This document shows, piece after piece, positions 27,401 to 42,400 of a stretch of DNA of 64,000 nt. Source of the stretch: Andrena cerasifolii (taxonomy: Eukaryota; Arthropoda; Insecta; Hymenoptera; Andrenidae); the NCBI RefSeq assembly GCF_050908995.1, contig NC_135132.1, positions 10,721,001 to 10,785,000 on the forward strand. The letters run 5' to 3'. Positions within the stretch are counted from its first letter, which is position 1; each line of letters opens with the position of its first letter. The notes beneath the pieces were generated by a model, which was not told the origin of the DNA, did no database searches, and saw nothing but the letters and a program-made list of their open reading frames with translations. The position numbers and the translations under genes are program-made.

Positions 27401-30400
27401 GCAGGCTTCCAAGTCACCTGGGGCCTAGAGCTGGACGTCCATTCTACCTAGAATGGAAGTGGATGGTCTGGGGCATGTTACGCGCGAATTGCAGACAGTT
27501 TCGATCGATACGAACCACGTGCGCGCGGTTAGAGCAGAGAAATTACTTAGTATCCACGATGCTGCGCGATCATCTCGCTTGTGGACAGGTTCTGGCGGGA
27601 TTTTTCCAGCGCAATCGCTGCTGCGAGTGGCAGTGATAACCCGCGGCTTATTCGGAATCCAAGGATGCCTATTCCGCGCGCGCTTTTCCAGGAATCGTGG
27701 AAAGTAAGGTCGTCGCGCTACACTTGCTCCCATCCCGCGCTCGGGCGCTTTTCCTGCGCGTCAAACGCGAGCCAGCGTCGCCTGTCAAACTTTACGACTT
27801 GCTGGATGATTGGGGCTAGGCGTCGATGGAGGTTCAGTCAACGTGCTTGAGAATTCCTAAAAACTATCGTGGAATTCAGTGACTCTCTACCGTTTGTCGT
27901 TTTCAGAGTGTTCTTCCACTTTGGAAGCCTGTACAAGTGGAAGGGTCGAGAATTCCTATGGAAATCTCGTGGTTTCCTATGCTACAGAGTTCTAGGAAGA
28001 AAGCCCACGCTAGCAATTCCGAAGATTTTAAAATTTTCTGTCAACAATTCCAAGAATTCTAAACCCATGCAGGTCTACAAGTGGGAACCTCTCGAAGCTT
28101 CCACATTCTACCGCAGAGAGAGCCAGAATTTCTGAATTCTGGTGGAAATTTCTCCAAGTTCCAGGGATGATATTTAATATGCCAGAAATTCCCAACATTC
28201 CAAAACCTTCCGCATGGACTTTCGAAGCTTCAGAGTGCCAAGGTTCTCTGAAACTTGGCAGCGCCGAAGGTTCTTGAAATTCCTCCACTTTCCTCGAAAT
28301 TCGCGATGTTCAGCGATTCTAGGTGCCTGGTTGAAATTCTCGACGTCCATTCGTCCGGAGCCCGGAGGACTGCTCGCGTTCCACGAACCACATCGCGAGT
28401 TCTCACATATCGACAGCGCGGCGGGAGGGAGCTTAGCGGGCATAGTAGCCAATCTATATGATAAACAGCCTAGTTATGTGTACACGCGAGCTGCAAGTCA
28501 GTTAAGACGACTACACATGCTGATGGTGATGTCACTAGTGCCTGCCAGAAAAAGAACAACTGGATGCTTCCATCCTGAATGCAACAAAGTCCCGATCCCA
28601 ATCAGCCAAATGGAAAGTCACTTCAAATGAGCAGCAATTTTTCCAGCTCCTTTACGTTTGATTAATCTACCCTTCGCTAAGCCCTCGAACCTCCAACTTT
28701 CACGATACCGATACCCCGATCCAACGCAAGACCTAAGACTCGAGGTACGCACAGGTCAGCTTAGAGGTAGCTCAAAAAAGGAAAACAATAGCTGCCAGGT
28801 ACCCAATTACTTTCCAAGTGGAAAAGAGAGCAACAGCATCCGAGATTACAGTCGAATGGAAACGAGGGGTTAGAGATTTTCTGGTCGTCCAAGGGAAGGA
28901 TTCAATTAATCCCTTAATTACTTTTCCTCCAAATAAATCAGCACGGCGTCCGATTTATCGTTATTGCTGGCCGCGGCGTTGCTTAATGGGGCACAGGCGA
29001 TTTCCACGGTCCGTTGCTAGTCCCCTGGTAGACGCTGGGACGAGACATTGAACAGGACCTTGGTCCAGGCGAGCAACCTTTCACTCATCTTCCCATCCGC
29101 GTAGAACCGCGGCCCAATCAACGTGGCAATGGATTTTCACCGCGCAGAACGCCGTGACACGGCGACCACGCCATTCCGTCCATCGACTGGCTTCTCTGCC
29201 TTTCTAATAACCGTTACCACGGGCGAACCTTAATTCGTCATCGCTAGTACGGCCAGCTGACTGATCGACGCATTTCCAAACGACGATGCTTATCGTCTGG
29301 GACGCTGCAATCGAAGCTTTGGGCTTTTGCAGCCTCTGAATCCTTTGCTCGGTGCAAGTCAGAAATTGCTGAGGTCCTGCGACTATGGAGCTTTTACTTT
29401 GATTTGTGGTTGTGTGGGGTTCGGAAGCTGTGGCGTTCCTAGTTTTTCTGGTGGTGGGGAATGGGTGACATCCAATGGAGGGTGGAATTTTAGGCTCTTG
29501 AGGATTTCTTTGTGTTTTCGAATTGCTATCTTGAAATTCTGAATGAGCTTATTTTGGAGCGTTCCATCCCTTAAATTCGGCAATTAATAATACTCCGCCA
29601 CCCAATACCCTCGTAATTTCTGTGAATATTACACAGCTCCCAACGTTCGCTCCGTTCTATCCACAGCACTTTCTAAAAGCAAGACAGCCCAAGCATAAAG
29701 TCTTAAATCGCGATTATGAAGCACGCAATTCTTTGCAATAACATATTTCCCATTGACTTTTCCCATATTGTTGAGAATCCTCTATTTTGGTCGGTCGAAA
29801 ATTCGATGATTCATCGTCAAACGTTGCTTCGTTGCATAACGCAGCGAAGTTGCAGCACCGAGGTAGCGAACAGGGAGAAAGAAGAAGGAGCAGAAGGGGG
29901 GAGAAGTTTGAACCCAGTGCAGAGCCACGGAGACACGGTGAATTTATTTAAATTGCGAGCAATGTTCCAGCGTGTTCAGCAGCTTCTTCTGGCTGGGCCC
30001 AATCGAAATCGAGCAAAACGACCAGCAAGGCATAGTGGGTCGCTGGTTTTATATAGAGGGGGGAGTGGAACGGCTGGGTCGCCACTGAACCACCTCCACC
30101 ACGAGAGATCCTTGTTTCCCTCCTTTCTTTCTTACTTTCCGCCACACATTTTGCTTTTTCTCTCGTCCAACAGCCTCTGGCCCCGTTTAAACGATACACC
30201 CCCGTGAGAACTTGGCGACGAGCAAGGGGTCGAGCGAGAAAAAAATGCTCTTGCGAGCGGAGGGCCCGCTCCTCGGTTCGGGGAATGCTTGCAAGCGGAG
30301 TTAATATCGCGTGGAGTTATCGAGGGAAGTGTTGCGGAGCTTTGGGGAGTCGGAAGAAGCTTGTGGACGATATTCTCAGTTACTGGTAGCTCACTCAAGC

Positions 30401-33400
30401 GCTCGAGTATTCGATATCCCAAGTTGCTCTCGCTCCATGTGCCCCACATCCCTAATTATCAATATCACAATTCCAGAATTCTTCAACAGAAAATTCGACG
30501 AAACCTCTGGATAAAAATGGCCGAGCTTTATATACAGCAAAGAGTTTATCGAAGCGTGGAGGGACGTGGAGCGATGGAAGCAGACGTGGCGCAAAAGGAG
30601 CAGAACCACGAACGAGCTTCTGAACTGATTGCAATTAGCAGGGAGATGGTTCGGTTCTGGTATGAGAATTCCATGCGACGGCAACTAATTACCGGTTGCT
30701 TTATTTCGTTGCTTCGACGCGTACCGTTACCCTGCGACTCTCCGTGCTTCTACGCTGTAATTTTCTTCGCCGTTCAACCTCCGAGCCCTCGGCCTCTCAT
30801 TTTCAAACTTAACATCCTTGATATCGCTTCCTTCGAACTGGTTACAATTTCAACTCGAACGCAACGTTCGCTAGTAGCTGTTAAAGCTTGAAAAGAGGCC
30901 CACTGACAGGGAACTAGGGCAGAAAAGTCGATGGAAGAATCGTATCGATGTAATTGTTAGGTCTACCTTGTGGTCCAATTAATAATCAACCAAGAAGAGG
31001 CGGATACAGACTGGATCGGTGTAATCAAGCGGTGCACAGCACGCGTAAGCCGGAAACCGGCTCGATGGCTTCTGGGTATCTATTTAATGACGTTACTGCG
31101 CCCTGGGGGATCCATTCACAAAAATTCCTACTACCGTTCTTGGCGATTTTTTGTACCGGGGGACTTTATGAGTCCGTGGTTACAGTATAGGTAGTAGTTC
31201 GTTGGGGTAGCAGATTCACAAGATTTCAGATTTTTCTGTCTTCAGATGTTCAATGGATATGGGGCTACTAGATTAGCAGTTCTAAAGCTTTGCGATCTCT
31301 AGCTATAATATTTTCTAAGGCTCCATTTCCTAGTTTAGGAATTCTTAACGTGACACCCCTCGGTATAGGAATTCCAAAATTTAAGGGGTGAAGCCCGGAT
31401 AAACAGCTTATTTTTGTATCCATTTTTAAGAATTTTTTGCAAACATACCAATGCGCTAATTCTTTCGGAACTTTAAGGGTACATTATTTAACATTATAAA
31501 AAGTAAAAAAAAATTATAACAGTAAAATTATAATAAATACAAAAGAAATAGGGTTTTTCGAGATGTAAACCGGCGCCGGTAGTTATGTGAAATAGACCAA
31601 TAATTTTTTTTTCAATTTATGTGCCAATTGTAAGAATATGAACCACAAATTACGTAAAAAAAAATCATATGTTAAAAATAGCGGAACTTGTAGATATTCG
31701 CAAAAAAATCGGGTTTTATTTGTTTAAAATTAGTGGTTAAAATTATTAATTTGGTTAAATCTTGTGGTTCATATTCTGACTCACCAGGCTATATTATCAA
31801 TACGAAGTTGAATTTAGTTGAATTTATAACTTTGAGAATATATTTTGGAAATGTTTTAGAAGCGATTTATGGAAAAAATTTTGGTTTCTATTTTTCGTCC
31901 GATTTATACGGTCTTCTCCCCTTAATCACTCACTTCCCCGAGGAACCATTTCCACCCCAACTCCTCTTCTCTAACAATTCCAGACACTTGCAGCAACCTC
32001 CGCTTGAAATCGAAAACAGATTTCTGTCAGCATTCCCCATCAACCTCCCTCCGCCAAACTTTACACGACAGTGAGCGCGGGTAGCGAGGAGGCCAGACGG
32101 GGCCAGCTACAGAGCCAGAAACTCGCGCGAAATAAAGTGGCGTATTTACACGGTGAGAGCGCCGTATACACACGCACTGCGGGCTGTAAATTGCACTGTA
32201 AATCGTGCCCCTGTTATTTGACCGCGAGGGGCAGAGAGAGAGAGAGAGAGAGACGACCGCTCCTGGAGGGGGAGAAAGAGGCGAGGCGAAGGATGTCGAG
32301 GTGGATGCAACCGTGGCCAGGTTTATGGAGCGCGAGATGATTTACGGGACGATAGTTGAAAACGAGTCTCACACGGATCAAAGGACGTTTAAATTACTGT
32401 ATGTTCCACTGGTGTACGCTACCATGCGGCTAGACAATGGGTTAATAACACGTAATACTTCCTTCTGGGACGTAGCAAGCAATGCGGAGGAGGAATGGCG
32501 AGCTGTTAAACGCTCGAGTTTCTGGAACTTGGTAATTTTCCATCTTGGGGGAATTTTGGGTGGGCAAAGGCATCGAACGGTTGGAATTGCGCGGTGGTGA
32601 GTCAGGGGAACGTGGTGGTACTCGCGCAATTCCAAGGGGTTGGATCTCCGGAGAAAGCGATTCTGTATGTTTTTGAATTCCCCATCCATGCTATCCAAAA
32701 TTCCACGTTCACCAATCTCCGAGCTATCAAGCAGCAACGTCTAATGTAAAACCGGAGGTACCACTGCCACGCAGTTCCCGTTTCCCCCCCGGTTCGAGGC
32801 GCAATTAGGGTCAGCTTTTCACGCGGTCGAGAAGTGACACAGTGGATTCATTATGGTTTTCGCGAGACGGCGAGAGTTTCACGCGAAGCTCGTTCAGCTG
32901 CCTAAGCAAACATAAAGCTCGGCCCGGCGGTTCGTTAATTATTACACCGGCAGGAAGCGGCAGGGCACAATCGAGCGGATTACTACAATGCAGCAGTTAC
33001 ACCAGGATGCGTCCAAATGCATCTGGTTGCGCTGGTGTGCGCGCGTGCGTGTGGGACAGGCATTAAGGCCGTGCAGCGGGCTCTGAATGAAATTTTCACT
33101 CGGCCAGAAATCGCTGCAAATGCGGAACCACCGTCGGAACAACTAGATACAGAGTGGGCGATTAGATATCGTTCACGGGGCACCCGGTTGCGACGGAACT
33201 TGACTAGGTACCTCTTAGGTGTTTCTATGGAAGATGGGATTCGCGCAGGGTTTCTGCTGTCAATTTATAGTTTGGTCGGAGCAATGCTTGGAATAATGGA
33301 GTAAGAGGTATCGGACGGTCGCCAAGGGCGATGTAAACGCGAAAATAAAAGGTTGAGGAGGTGGAGAAGCGGGGTGAATTATGGCGGGCCACCCCTTCTA

Positions 33401-36400
33401 CGCGCGTACAATGCATAAAGCACGCGTGTGCGTTTCGTGGCTGCGATTCAGCTCTCGAAACTCGATTTACGACTGTGGCTAACTGCTGGGAGACCAGCCA
33501 CCGGGGACTGCCCATGCTCCACGCCATGGAAACTCGGTTTAATGCTAACGTATGCGGCCCGAAGGCCTGTTCTCCTCCTGTTCTCGCCCGTTGTTTCGGT
33601 AATTATTGGGCCTCGCGATGCCACTCCACCGCGCTGCATTGTCGTTTAATAGGGGAGGGTACAAATGATCTCGAAACGCCACGCAAATTGGCCGAATCTT
33701 GGAATGCTCGAGATAAGGAAATGGAGTTAGTGGAGTCTGGTGTCGAAAGGCGCGGGGGTATAGGGAAATTGGGCAGTTGGAATTTCTCGATCTCGGGTTA
33801 AGAGAAATTGGAATTCCAGAGCGCAGAATCCAGAAAACCCTGAACTTTTGCGCAAAGGAATATCTTGCAATGAACGCTACCTTGCATTAAATTCTAATCT
33901 TATTCTATCAATTACAATTCCCTGAAATCCCGACAAAGACCATTCTCATGCCCCATATATCCCTTTCCGACAAATCTCGAAACGGTGAAAGATTCTCGAA
34001 GAACCTTTCCCACAGCATTTCCGGAATCCCTCCACGATTTCCACCCAGTTCCTCAACAATTTCCTCCCTTTTTATTCCCAGATTCAGCCCAGCGTCTCTC
34101 TCTAGCCACTGACACAGAATCCCAGGTTGGTTTCAAACTCCGTCGCTCATTGTTGCTCCTGGATACTTGCGCGTACATACGTGTGGCTTTCTGCAAGGAT
34201 AGCCATCTACAATTCAAGGCGTTACAAGTAAACGGTCCCAGTACGACATAAATCTCCAGCAGCTCGATCTTTCAATAGCGAACTTGGTTCGACACGGATT
34301 TCCACGTATTCCCCAGTCTTCCACCTTCCTTCCACCTTGATCTTTCGCGTCGAGAAGCAGGTGGAGCTTGCGCAATGAAATTCCAACGAATATTCTATCC
34401 AATGCATTCCCCCCCACTAGCGTGTTCACCCCGGCCGACGATTTTCGGACTGATTTCAACCTTCAAGGGAGGCGTTCGGGGTACAAAAGTCAGTGGAATG
34501 AGTATTTTGAAATCCGTATGCTAAACTCTTCCACCGCCCACTACGGGTCCTTTTAAATTCACTGGCGAGATCATCCTGGAGAATTTGAATAGGTACCCCG
34601 TTTCTCCGCGTCGAAATTAGAATATTGAGATTTCGACCGAACGGTGATGTGACTGCACCAAATATTACAAAGTGAAATCCACGGATCACTGTCCGCGCTT
34701 TACCTTCCTTTTGAATTGCTAAAAAATGTGGGATCGGGCTAGGAGTCGAGAGAATGGTGGCTGAGTAGCGACAGGGGGATCTCTACAATGTATCCTCGCA
34801 TCTGCACCACAAATATTTCCAAATCTCCAACAAATTTCCACCAAAAACTCCCCAAAATCGCCACAATTCAAACTCACTGTGAATTCCACAAATCACTTAC
34901 ACTATTTGGAGGAATTCCCCACATCCTCCATCCTGAATTCTCAGTTCACCGTCCCAGCATTCAGGAAAGCCCAAGAAATTCCGCTGAAAATTCCAGCCCA
35001 AAGTCCCCGAACTTTGTTAACAGAATCCCGTGGTTCTCAGCGGTTTCGTCGATAGACGCTGGGAGTCGTGATGCTAATGATCAGTAAAATCGTGGCTTAT
35101 TGAAACGCGCGAAATTATAGTCGCGATCGGCAAGGCGACGCGGGATAATTGCGATCCGCTGGCCGTAATCTGCAGTTAGATAATATACGGTATGATAGGA
35201 TGCCTGGCAGCAGCCTGCGCACGATTACCATACAGTTGGCTCGCGTGTAGACACGTGTAGACACGCGTGTGTGGTCCCCTTCCCGCCCCCCCAACCCCTG
35301 AGTGTACGAGAGAGGCTTAGAGCCACGTCGATGCCACTTTAATGGCATCATCATCGCCGTCGTTCACGGCCTCAAACACTATGTTACGCGATTTCATTGA
35401 CTTAACTGATTTCTGTAATTTTGCAATTAACGAGCCATGTCCGCTGCGAATAAATCCTCGATCGGATATCGTTTCTTACGATAACGAGATCGTTAATGTT
35501 GCCCCTGGTACCACGCGTTGAATGTTTAGTGGATGCTGGTTTCTGTGGTGCGTGAATCAGGGGGCAGGTGGAATGGGATTCTTAGTTATTAGTATCTTGA
35601 GTGTTAAGTACTATCCGAGGTGTACTATATCTGGAGTTAGCAGTACCCCGAGTATTCTATGCAAGGAATTTCTGCTACCCCAAATGCTCCATATCCGAAA
35701 TTACTGCCATCCCAAGTATCGATGAATACCTCAAGTTACTATAACTCCAAATGCCTCATCGCCCCAAATTCACTCAAACACGCAGCATCTACCTCTCACG
35801 TCCACCAACAGGACATCTCCAGCCTCCAACCACAAAAAGCACACTTTCCTGTACGCGCACTTAAAAAAAAGTGCAAGCGACAAGGCTATTAATCGCTCGA
35901 GGAGAACTCACGAGTCCTCGCATGTCCGCGAAAGATCGCCAGCCATCGATAGCGCCTTAATGTTGTCATCATCATCACAGTGATCATCGCCGTCCACCTC
36001 ATCGAAGACCGAAGCTATCAAGTTCCATGATTCCATCATTTTTCGACTCAATTCCCCAACTCCGTCCCTATCACCAATCACTTTAACCACTGAAAAATCC
36101 CCGATAAATCGCTGCAACCTGGACGCATCGATTGTCCTGGACGTTTCAGTGATTTCGGAAGCATCGATGTCTCGATGAACGAGAAGATTGAGCCACGTGA
36201 ACGCTTGGCATCGACAGGGAATCGACATTCCGCTTGCCGCGTGCTCGATATGCAAATGCCGCGCGCTCAACTGGGACGCGATATTAATTTTCCTCGGGCG
36301 AAAAGCGACTCCCGGACGCACGGAACTGGTCGATCAGGCCAATTATTAATTTAAACAGTCGATTTTGGTTCCTCCGCCGACACGCGACATCGGAAACTCA

Positions 36401-39400
36401 CAACTCTCCCTTTTTTAAGTCTACCTTGGACGTTCGTTGGAATTGCTGGAATCGATGATGATTTTAGCAAATTCAAGGGGGGACTAAGTAGACCCAAAAA
36501 GTAGAAAGACTGTCAACGTTAAATGTGATCGTCGCGTGGACACGAAACAAGGGGCCACGCTGTGGCCATGTCGAGTCTATTATCAGCTCGATTTATTTAA
36601 ACAATTGTACACATTTCCACCCTCAGTTGTTGATCACTTCATGGTCCACATGTGTACCTGTCAAATACTATTCGAAAAGTGAATTTTGGAGGAGGTTTTC
36701 CCACCGCAACTCCAGGCTTTTCACAAAGTCCCGAGGAAAGGATCGATGGAAAATCAGTGGCAAGAAGGACTAACGAGTAAAGGTCAATGGATGAAGAAAA
36801 TTGATCGATAGGACGTAATTTCTGGATCAGCGTGTACCTGCATATCTGTACCTTCGTCTATCCTGCGGAGAAACCGCGTGTTAAGTGTGTTAAGTGTGCT
36901 CTAGTGAACTTTTAGTCACGGCCACACCCAGCCTCCGTCCGAGGCAAGGCTGGACCTCTTGCACACACCCACACTCGGCCGTGTACTTTCGTCCGGGTGT
37001 GTATCCCATGTAACGGGTGTGCGGTGTGAAAGGACGAGCACACCTGGAGAAAAGTGGCTCGAGCAGACACGACGCTGGTCGATGAACTGGCTGGAATTGC
37101 CGGGCGATATTCGAACAAGGGAGCAAGATTTTGCATGGAATTACAAGATCTCGGTTCTTGGGATAATAGAACTTCTAGGGATTTTCAAGATTCTACGGGG
37201 TGTGGAATTCTTAATTAGGAATTTATGAATCTTAGAATTCCTCCTCTAAATATCCGAAAACCCTAGAATTCCCATCCCACACATCCCACAAACCCCGGAA
37301 TTCCACTGTTAGAAATCTCGAAAACCATGAATTCCCAGATCCATCACTCCTCCGCTTCCACAAATCAACCGTCAAAAAAGAATTGCTCTTATCGGGAAAT
37401 TGCAATGTCGGCAGTCGCTATTACAAGCTGCGCTCGATCGACGCTGAGCGACAGGATCACCCAAAGTGTAATTGAAAATCGTAGGGGCCGCATGCGTGAT
37501 GATTTCCCGTGTGGCCGTCGATCGTGACAAATTACTCGATCCAATTAGAGTCCGTTTTTTCCTCCGCTTCCAGGCTGGACGATGTTGCAAGGAAAAATTA
37601 TCTTGTCCGCGCGAGCCCCAGTCGGAGGCATTACTTTCGATCGGGACTCGCTGGTTAATCGTTTCGCCTCCATCCCAGCCGTCATTATCGCTGTATATTA
37701 ATGCCCAGGGAACGTTTATTTATTATGTTCGCGCTACCAGCGCCGTTTCCACGGGAAAACGAGATCCCCGTGCGCTCACGAAAGGGAAACCAGATCGCCG
37801 GGGACGGGAACGTACGAGTTCGGTTATTCAAATGAACACGCTCGTCTATTTGTCTGCACGCCAAACTGGCATATTACGGAAGACGGCTGGCTCTCAGGCT
37901 TAGGCCGAGGGAATATTGAATATGGGAGTCTCTGGAATAGGAATTCCAAGAGTTTAGCAACTGCTGGAATAGACGGACACCTGGGCCCCGTGACTTCTGG
38001 ATACCAGAATTCTCGAATATCCTGGAATTCCTGGCTTACAACTGTGGAATTCCGAGAGTTCCTCGATAGCATAGCTTCTGCGGGAATTCCAAGGTCCTAG
38101 CATCGCAGAATTCTGATTTCAAAGATACTTGATCCAGTCTTCGTAGCTTTGATGGATTAAAGATGTTTTATGGAAGTTATGGTAGATGGGATGATAAGAA
38201 ATGCAGCGCGATTGTTATCAGGTTTATGCGCGATTCGTCAGTGTTTCGCTGTCCTCGCGGCGAGAAAGTCAGTCTAGCCAGTGCATTAATTACGTCACTG
38301 GACAAAACTCCGCCGACGCGTGTGTACGCGCGGGCGCGCGAGCGCGCCCGCAAAAGAGCGAGTGTGCCACGCGTCTCCGTCTCTCTTCTGGTCTCGTGGG
38401 CTACACGTGCGTCCTTGTTCGTGCACGCGCGCGTTCGTGTGCGCCTGACACGTACCTTTTCCAGGTGTGTAACGCCGCTGGTGTGTGGCATTTAAGTCGT
38501 TTTACAACGTTGCTCTTGCAACGACACCTAGTCGCCCGCGCATTTGTAACTAGACACCACTGTTTTCGGTCGGACAAATCCGCTGTCGACACTACTAGGC
38601 TGGCCCATGTTCGTCCAATTATCGGGTAACAGTGGTTTCCTCCTACTCTGGTGAAATTCAGCTTATCGTACCCAAGTATTTTGGGCCTTGATGCCCAAGA
38701 TGCTCGGACCTCAGGGTCCCGTAGATCTAGGTTTTGTAAAGGTATAGAATTCTGTGAGTTTTTGGGGACCTACGTTGCTGAGGGCCCAGAAACCTATGGG
38801 CCCAGCTTCTGAAATATGCCTAAATTCCTAGAAATCTGGGCCCTCGTATGCCTAGATCTCCATGGGCCTCGATTTCCGCAGGTCTACGTATATCTCCATA
38901 TGCCCAGAATCCTAGGCACTTCAGGACCCGCAGACCTAGGATACCAAGTGGACTCGGTAGGCCCAAAGATTTCCGTGCGCCAGCATTTCCTAATCTCGCC
39001 AGCCCGCTTCCCTTCAAACGAGAGCTCGTTAAAGCACCCGCTGCTCTCCTATCTCACCAGTAATGATCCACGAGAGTCTGACCGAAGGTAACTCAACTCT
39101 CGGCTCGCCGTGGAAGTGGTTAAAAGGCGCGCGCGTACACGTTAAACCGTGTACAGGTAAATATATCGCGAGTTTTGTCGTGCACAAGCGTGCCACGGAT
39201 TGTGCAATCGGGCCTGTACGCGCGTCAGACAATATACAACACAGCATGCCGACAACGGGACAGGATTGAATATCCTGTTCAGGCTTATTGGGGCAAGGTG
39301 GCCAGCCTTGCTACTTTGATACCGGTATCACCGATAGCGTAACGCTGGCCAACACTGGGCCCCGTTACGTTTTCAGCCTCTCTCGCTAATGGCGATCCCC

Positions 39401-42400
39401 CTCAAGGGAGTTCCGCATAATTCACGTTAAACGTGTGATTTATCGACTCGATCTGGCTGAATAAACCACGCTAGAGGAGGCGCCCCCGTTATAAAGTCCC
39501 CTAACCCCTGGCAGAGCGTGCATCTAACGAGGGTGCGGTTCTTCTGTAACAATCTTCGCGCGAAGAGGGTGTTCGTTGGTAGGTAATGATGTTATTGAAA
39601 TTGTGAATCGGTTCTACGTGCAACTGCGTTACGTAATTCGAAGCATTGTAGCGTTGGGTTGATTTAAATTTCTAATCGATGCGACGGATAGGAAAAAAAT
39701 CTACTTCAAGATTTACCAGCAACTTTTCCAGGCGGGAAACACGCAGATCGCCTCGCGTTTCCACGCGTCCGCCATTCATCAAGTCGGTCATTTTTTCCCT
39801 CGCTTTCGGAGCGCATTAAGCACGCTCAGGCCTCTGTTATTTGTTCGGTCAACGATCACGAGATTAGACCCGGTAATTATTCAACCGCTGTCATCCGAAG
39901 CGGCTCGTGACAATCCGTCTTGGCTTGTCACGATTGGACGGTTAATTATATTAGATTCGATGGTGAGCGCGTTGTTCTTTGCTGGGGAGATGAGCTTATA
40001 CAGTATACACGTGTGTAGGTATGTTCGACTTTCTCTGGTTTCACAGTTTTTAGATCGTACACAAGCTTCCCATCTTCAGATTCACTGGTTTCTAAGTTTC
40101 CGACTTGCAAAATTTCCCACCTACGAGTTGTCTACCTCCCAAGCTTCCCACCTTCAAATTCTCCACTTTCCCCACTCCATAATCTTTTAGAATTTTGCAA
40201 CATTTCGCTGAGCACGGTTACACCGAGCCCTGTCTATTATAATTGTTAATGGAAGAAAAAATGCGCATGCATCGTCCTTGATTCCTGCCGTCGGCAAAAA
40301 CGTTCGATAATTATGTATTCCTGATCGTGGCTCGAGCGAACCGACCAGCAAGTGGGGTGAGCAGGGGGCCGCGCGAGGACGAAAGGAGACCCGGTCAACA
40401 TTTACCATACGCTCGAGAGCCGCAACAACAATAGAGACAACATAATGACGCTATAAATAAATAATAATGCCACGGTCTAAGCACGGTAGAAAGGCTCTTT
40501 GTTGCAGCGTACCCACTTGCCTCCCGTTTACTATACCGCTCAAGCATCAGCACGCTTCAACGGGTCCAGATAATTTTATGAAAAAGCAAAATTATTATTT
40601 AAGAGAGAAAAAATGGTATTGCGGTTTGGCGAACAGTATTTCGCAGGATTCCAAGGAGAAATATTAATCAGCTGAATGAGATCAGGCTGTTTAACATACG
40701 CGGCGAGAATTCGTGATTGTTTCAGTGCTCAAGGCTCGATCCTCCCGCCGCCGAGTACGCAATCGCGGTTATTATTTACGTAAGTGCAATCGGCGAATTA
40801 AACAATCAGAGGGGCTGAGTCATCGCGCGTAATTAAGAAATCCGTGACTGCTGACTGGTCACGTGTTCTTGGCCTCTGGTATCTCAGTATTTCGACCCTT
40901 GGATCAAAATCCACCATCCAAGTGGAATATTTCGATATAGGCGAAAATTTCGGGATCAACAACTTTGGTCGTAGACAATTCGGAGTAAAGCGTTTCATAA
41001 GTTTGAGAAGTTTCAAGCTGTACAAAGTTAGAGAAGTAATAAACGGAGTGAATGTAGGTAAAAGGAGCAGAGTGTAAATTTATTCCTCCTAACGTATGAA
41101 ATAAAAGCCAGTCAGCCGAGAAACAGATTGGCCGTCTTAATGAGCCCATACTTAGATTAATATTTATCGTAAATGCCTTTTATTGGTCGTAATTTATATC
41201 GTGCAGCAGGCTCGCGTGCTTATCGATACACGTGTTTACCGTGGAACTGGTATGTACCTACATTCTGCACGCCGTTTATTTTCAGCGGGAGCCACGGAGA
41301 CGTTTTAATGATGAGAATAGTAAGTGTATCTTGTTGGTAAAGCCCATGACTGTCGCCCAGAATAGCTGTTGCGCCTTGGTTCGCCTTTATACGGCCGTAA
41401 TAAATAACGTTTACCAGGGAGCTGCAGTTGCTGCAACCCCGGGGCCCCGAATCTTGGATGCGACTTCATCGATCGTCAACGTCTGACCGATCGATTCTCA
41501 GAATTATTGGAATTTTAAAAGATTAGGAAATCCAGAATTCTATAATTTTCAGTAGTTCTAGAAAAATGGGAATTTTAGAATCCCAGTTCCCGAAATATCT
41601 GGAATTCCAGAATTCTTGAGTAGGTATTAAATATTCAAATTACACCGAAATTCCCAAGAGAAATTCCCGGAACCTGCTTCCCCAGGAAAATCGCCCCCCC
41701 CCCCCCTCGTTCCCACATTCCTCGCTACCAAAACGCAGAGTGAATCCCAGGAATTGGGCAGCATCGAGACGGCGCGAGGCAGCGCGGCGAAGCCGACGGA
41801 AGCGTCATCGGGCAGCGTTTAATCAGACTTCGGTGTCCGTGGCTGAATCGGTCGTCACGCCGTTTATTCAGTCGCGCGACTAATCGCTGGGACAGGCGTG
41901 AGCGAGCAGCGAGCACGCGCTCGCTTATCGCTGGAAATTGCTGCTGCGCCTACGTGTTCGCGTGCGCGGCCAGGACAGAGTGATAAATAACATCCACGGC
42001 GGCCATTACTTGTCGCTCACCCTCTGCCGTGGCTGCTCCTGTGGGGTGGCCCGACCATCACCACCCCATCGCCATCCATTTTCCTACTTTCCAGCGGAAA
42101 TATTCGGCAAATGAAATCGATCCACCGCCAGACCCGACCGGTTACCCATTTTCACCGTTCACTCCATTCCTCGCACCGATCCCAACGACATACACTGCGC
42201 AATTCCAACTACAGGCTGGTAAAAGGGAATAGCAAAAAACACCATCGATCTAACTTTACGAAATTCGCCTAAGTGGAACGGGCCGATTTTAGTCAGACGT
42301 CCGAGATGGCCAGCGCAGCGAACCAAGAAGCGATTCATAAGGCCCCCCTTTTTTCGCCGCTTTGATTACGATATAATAGTGACAAGCAAATCGAGAACAG

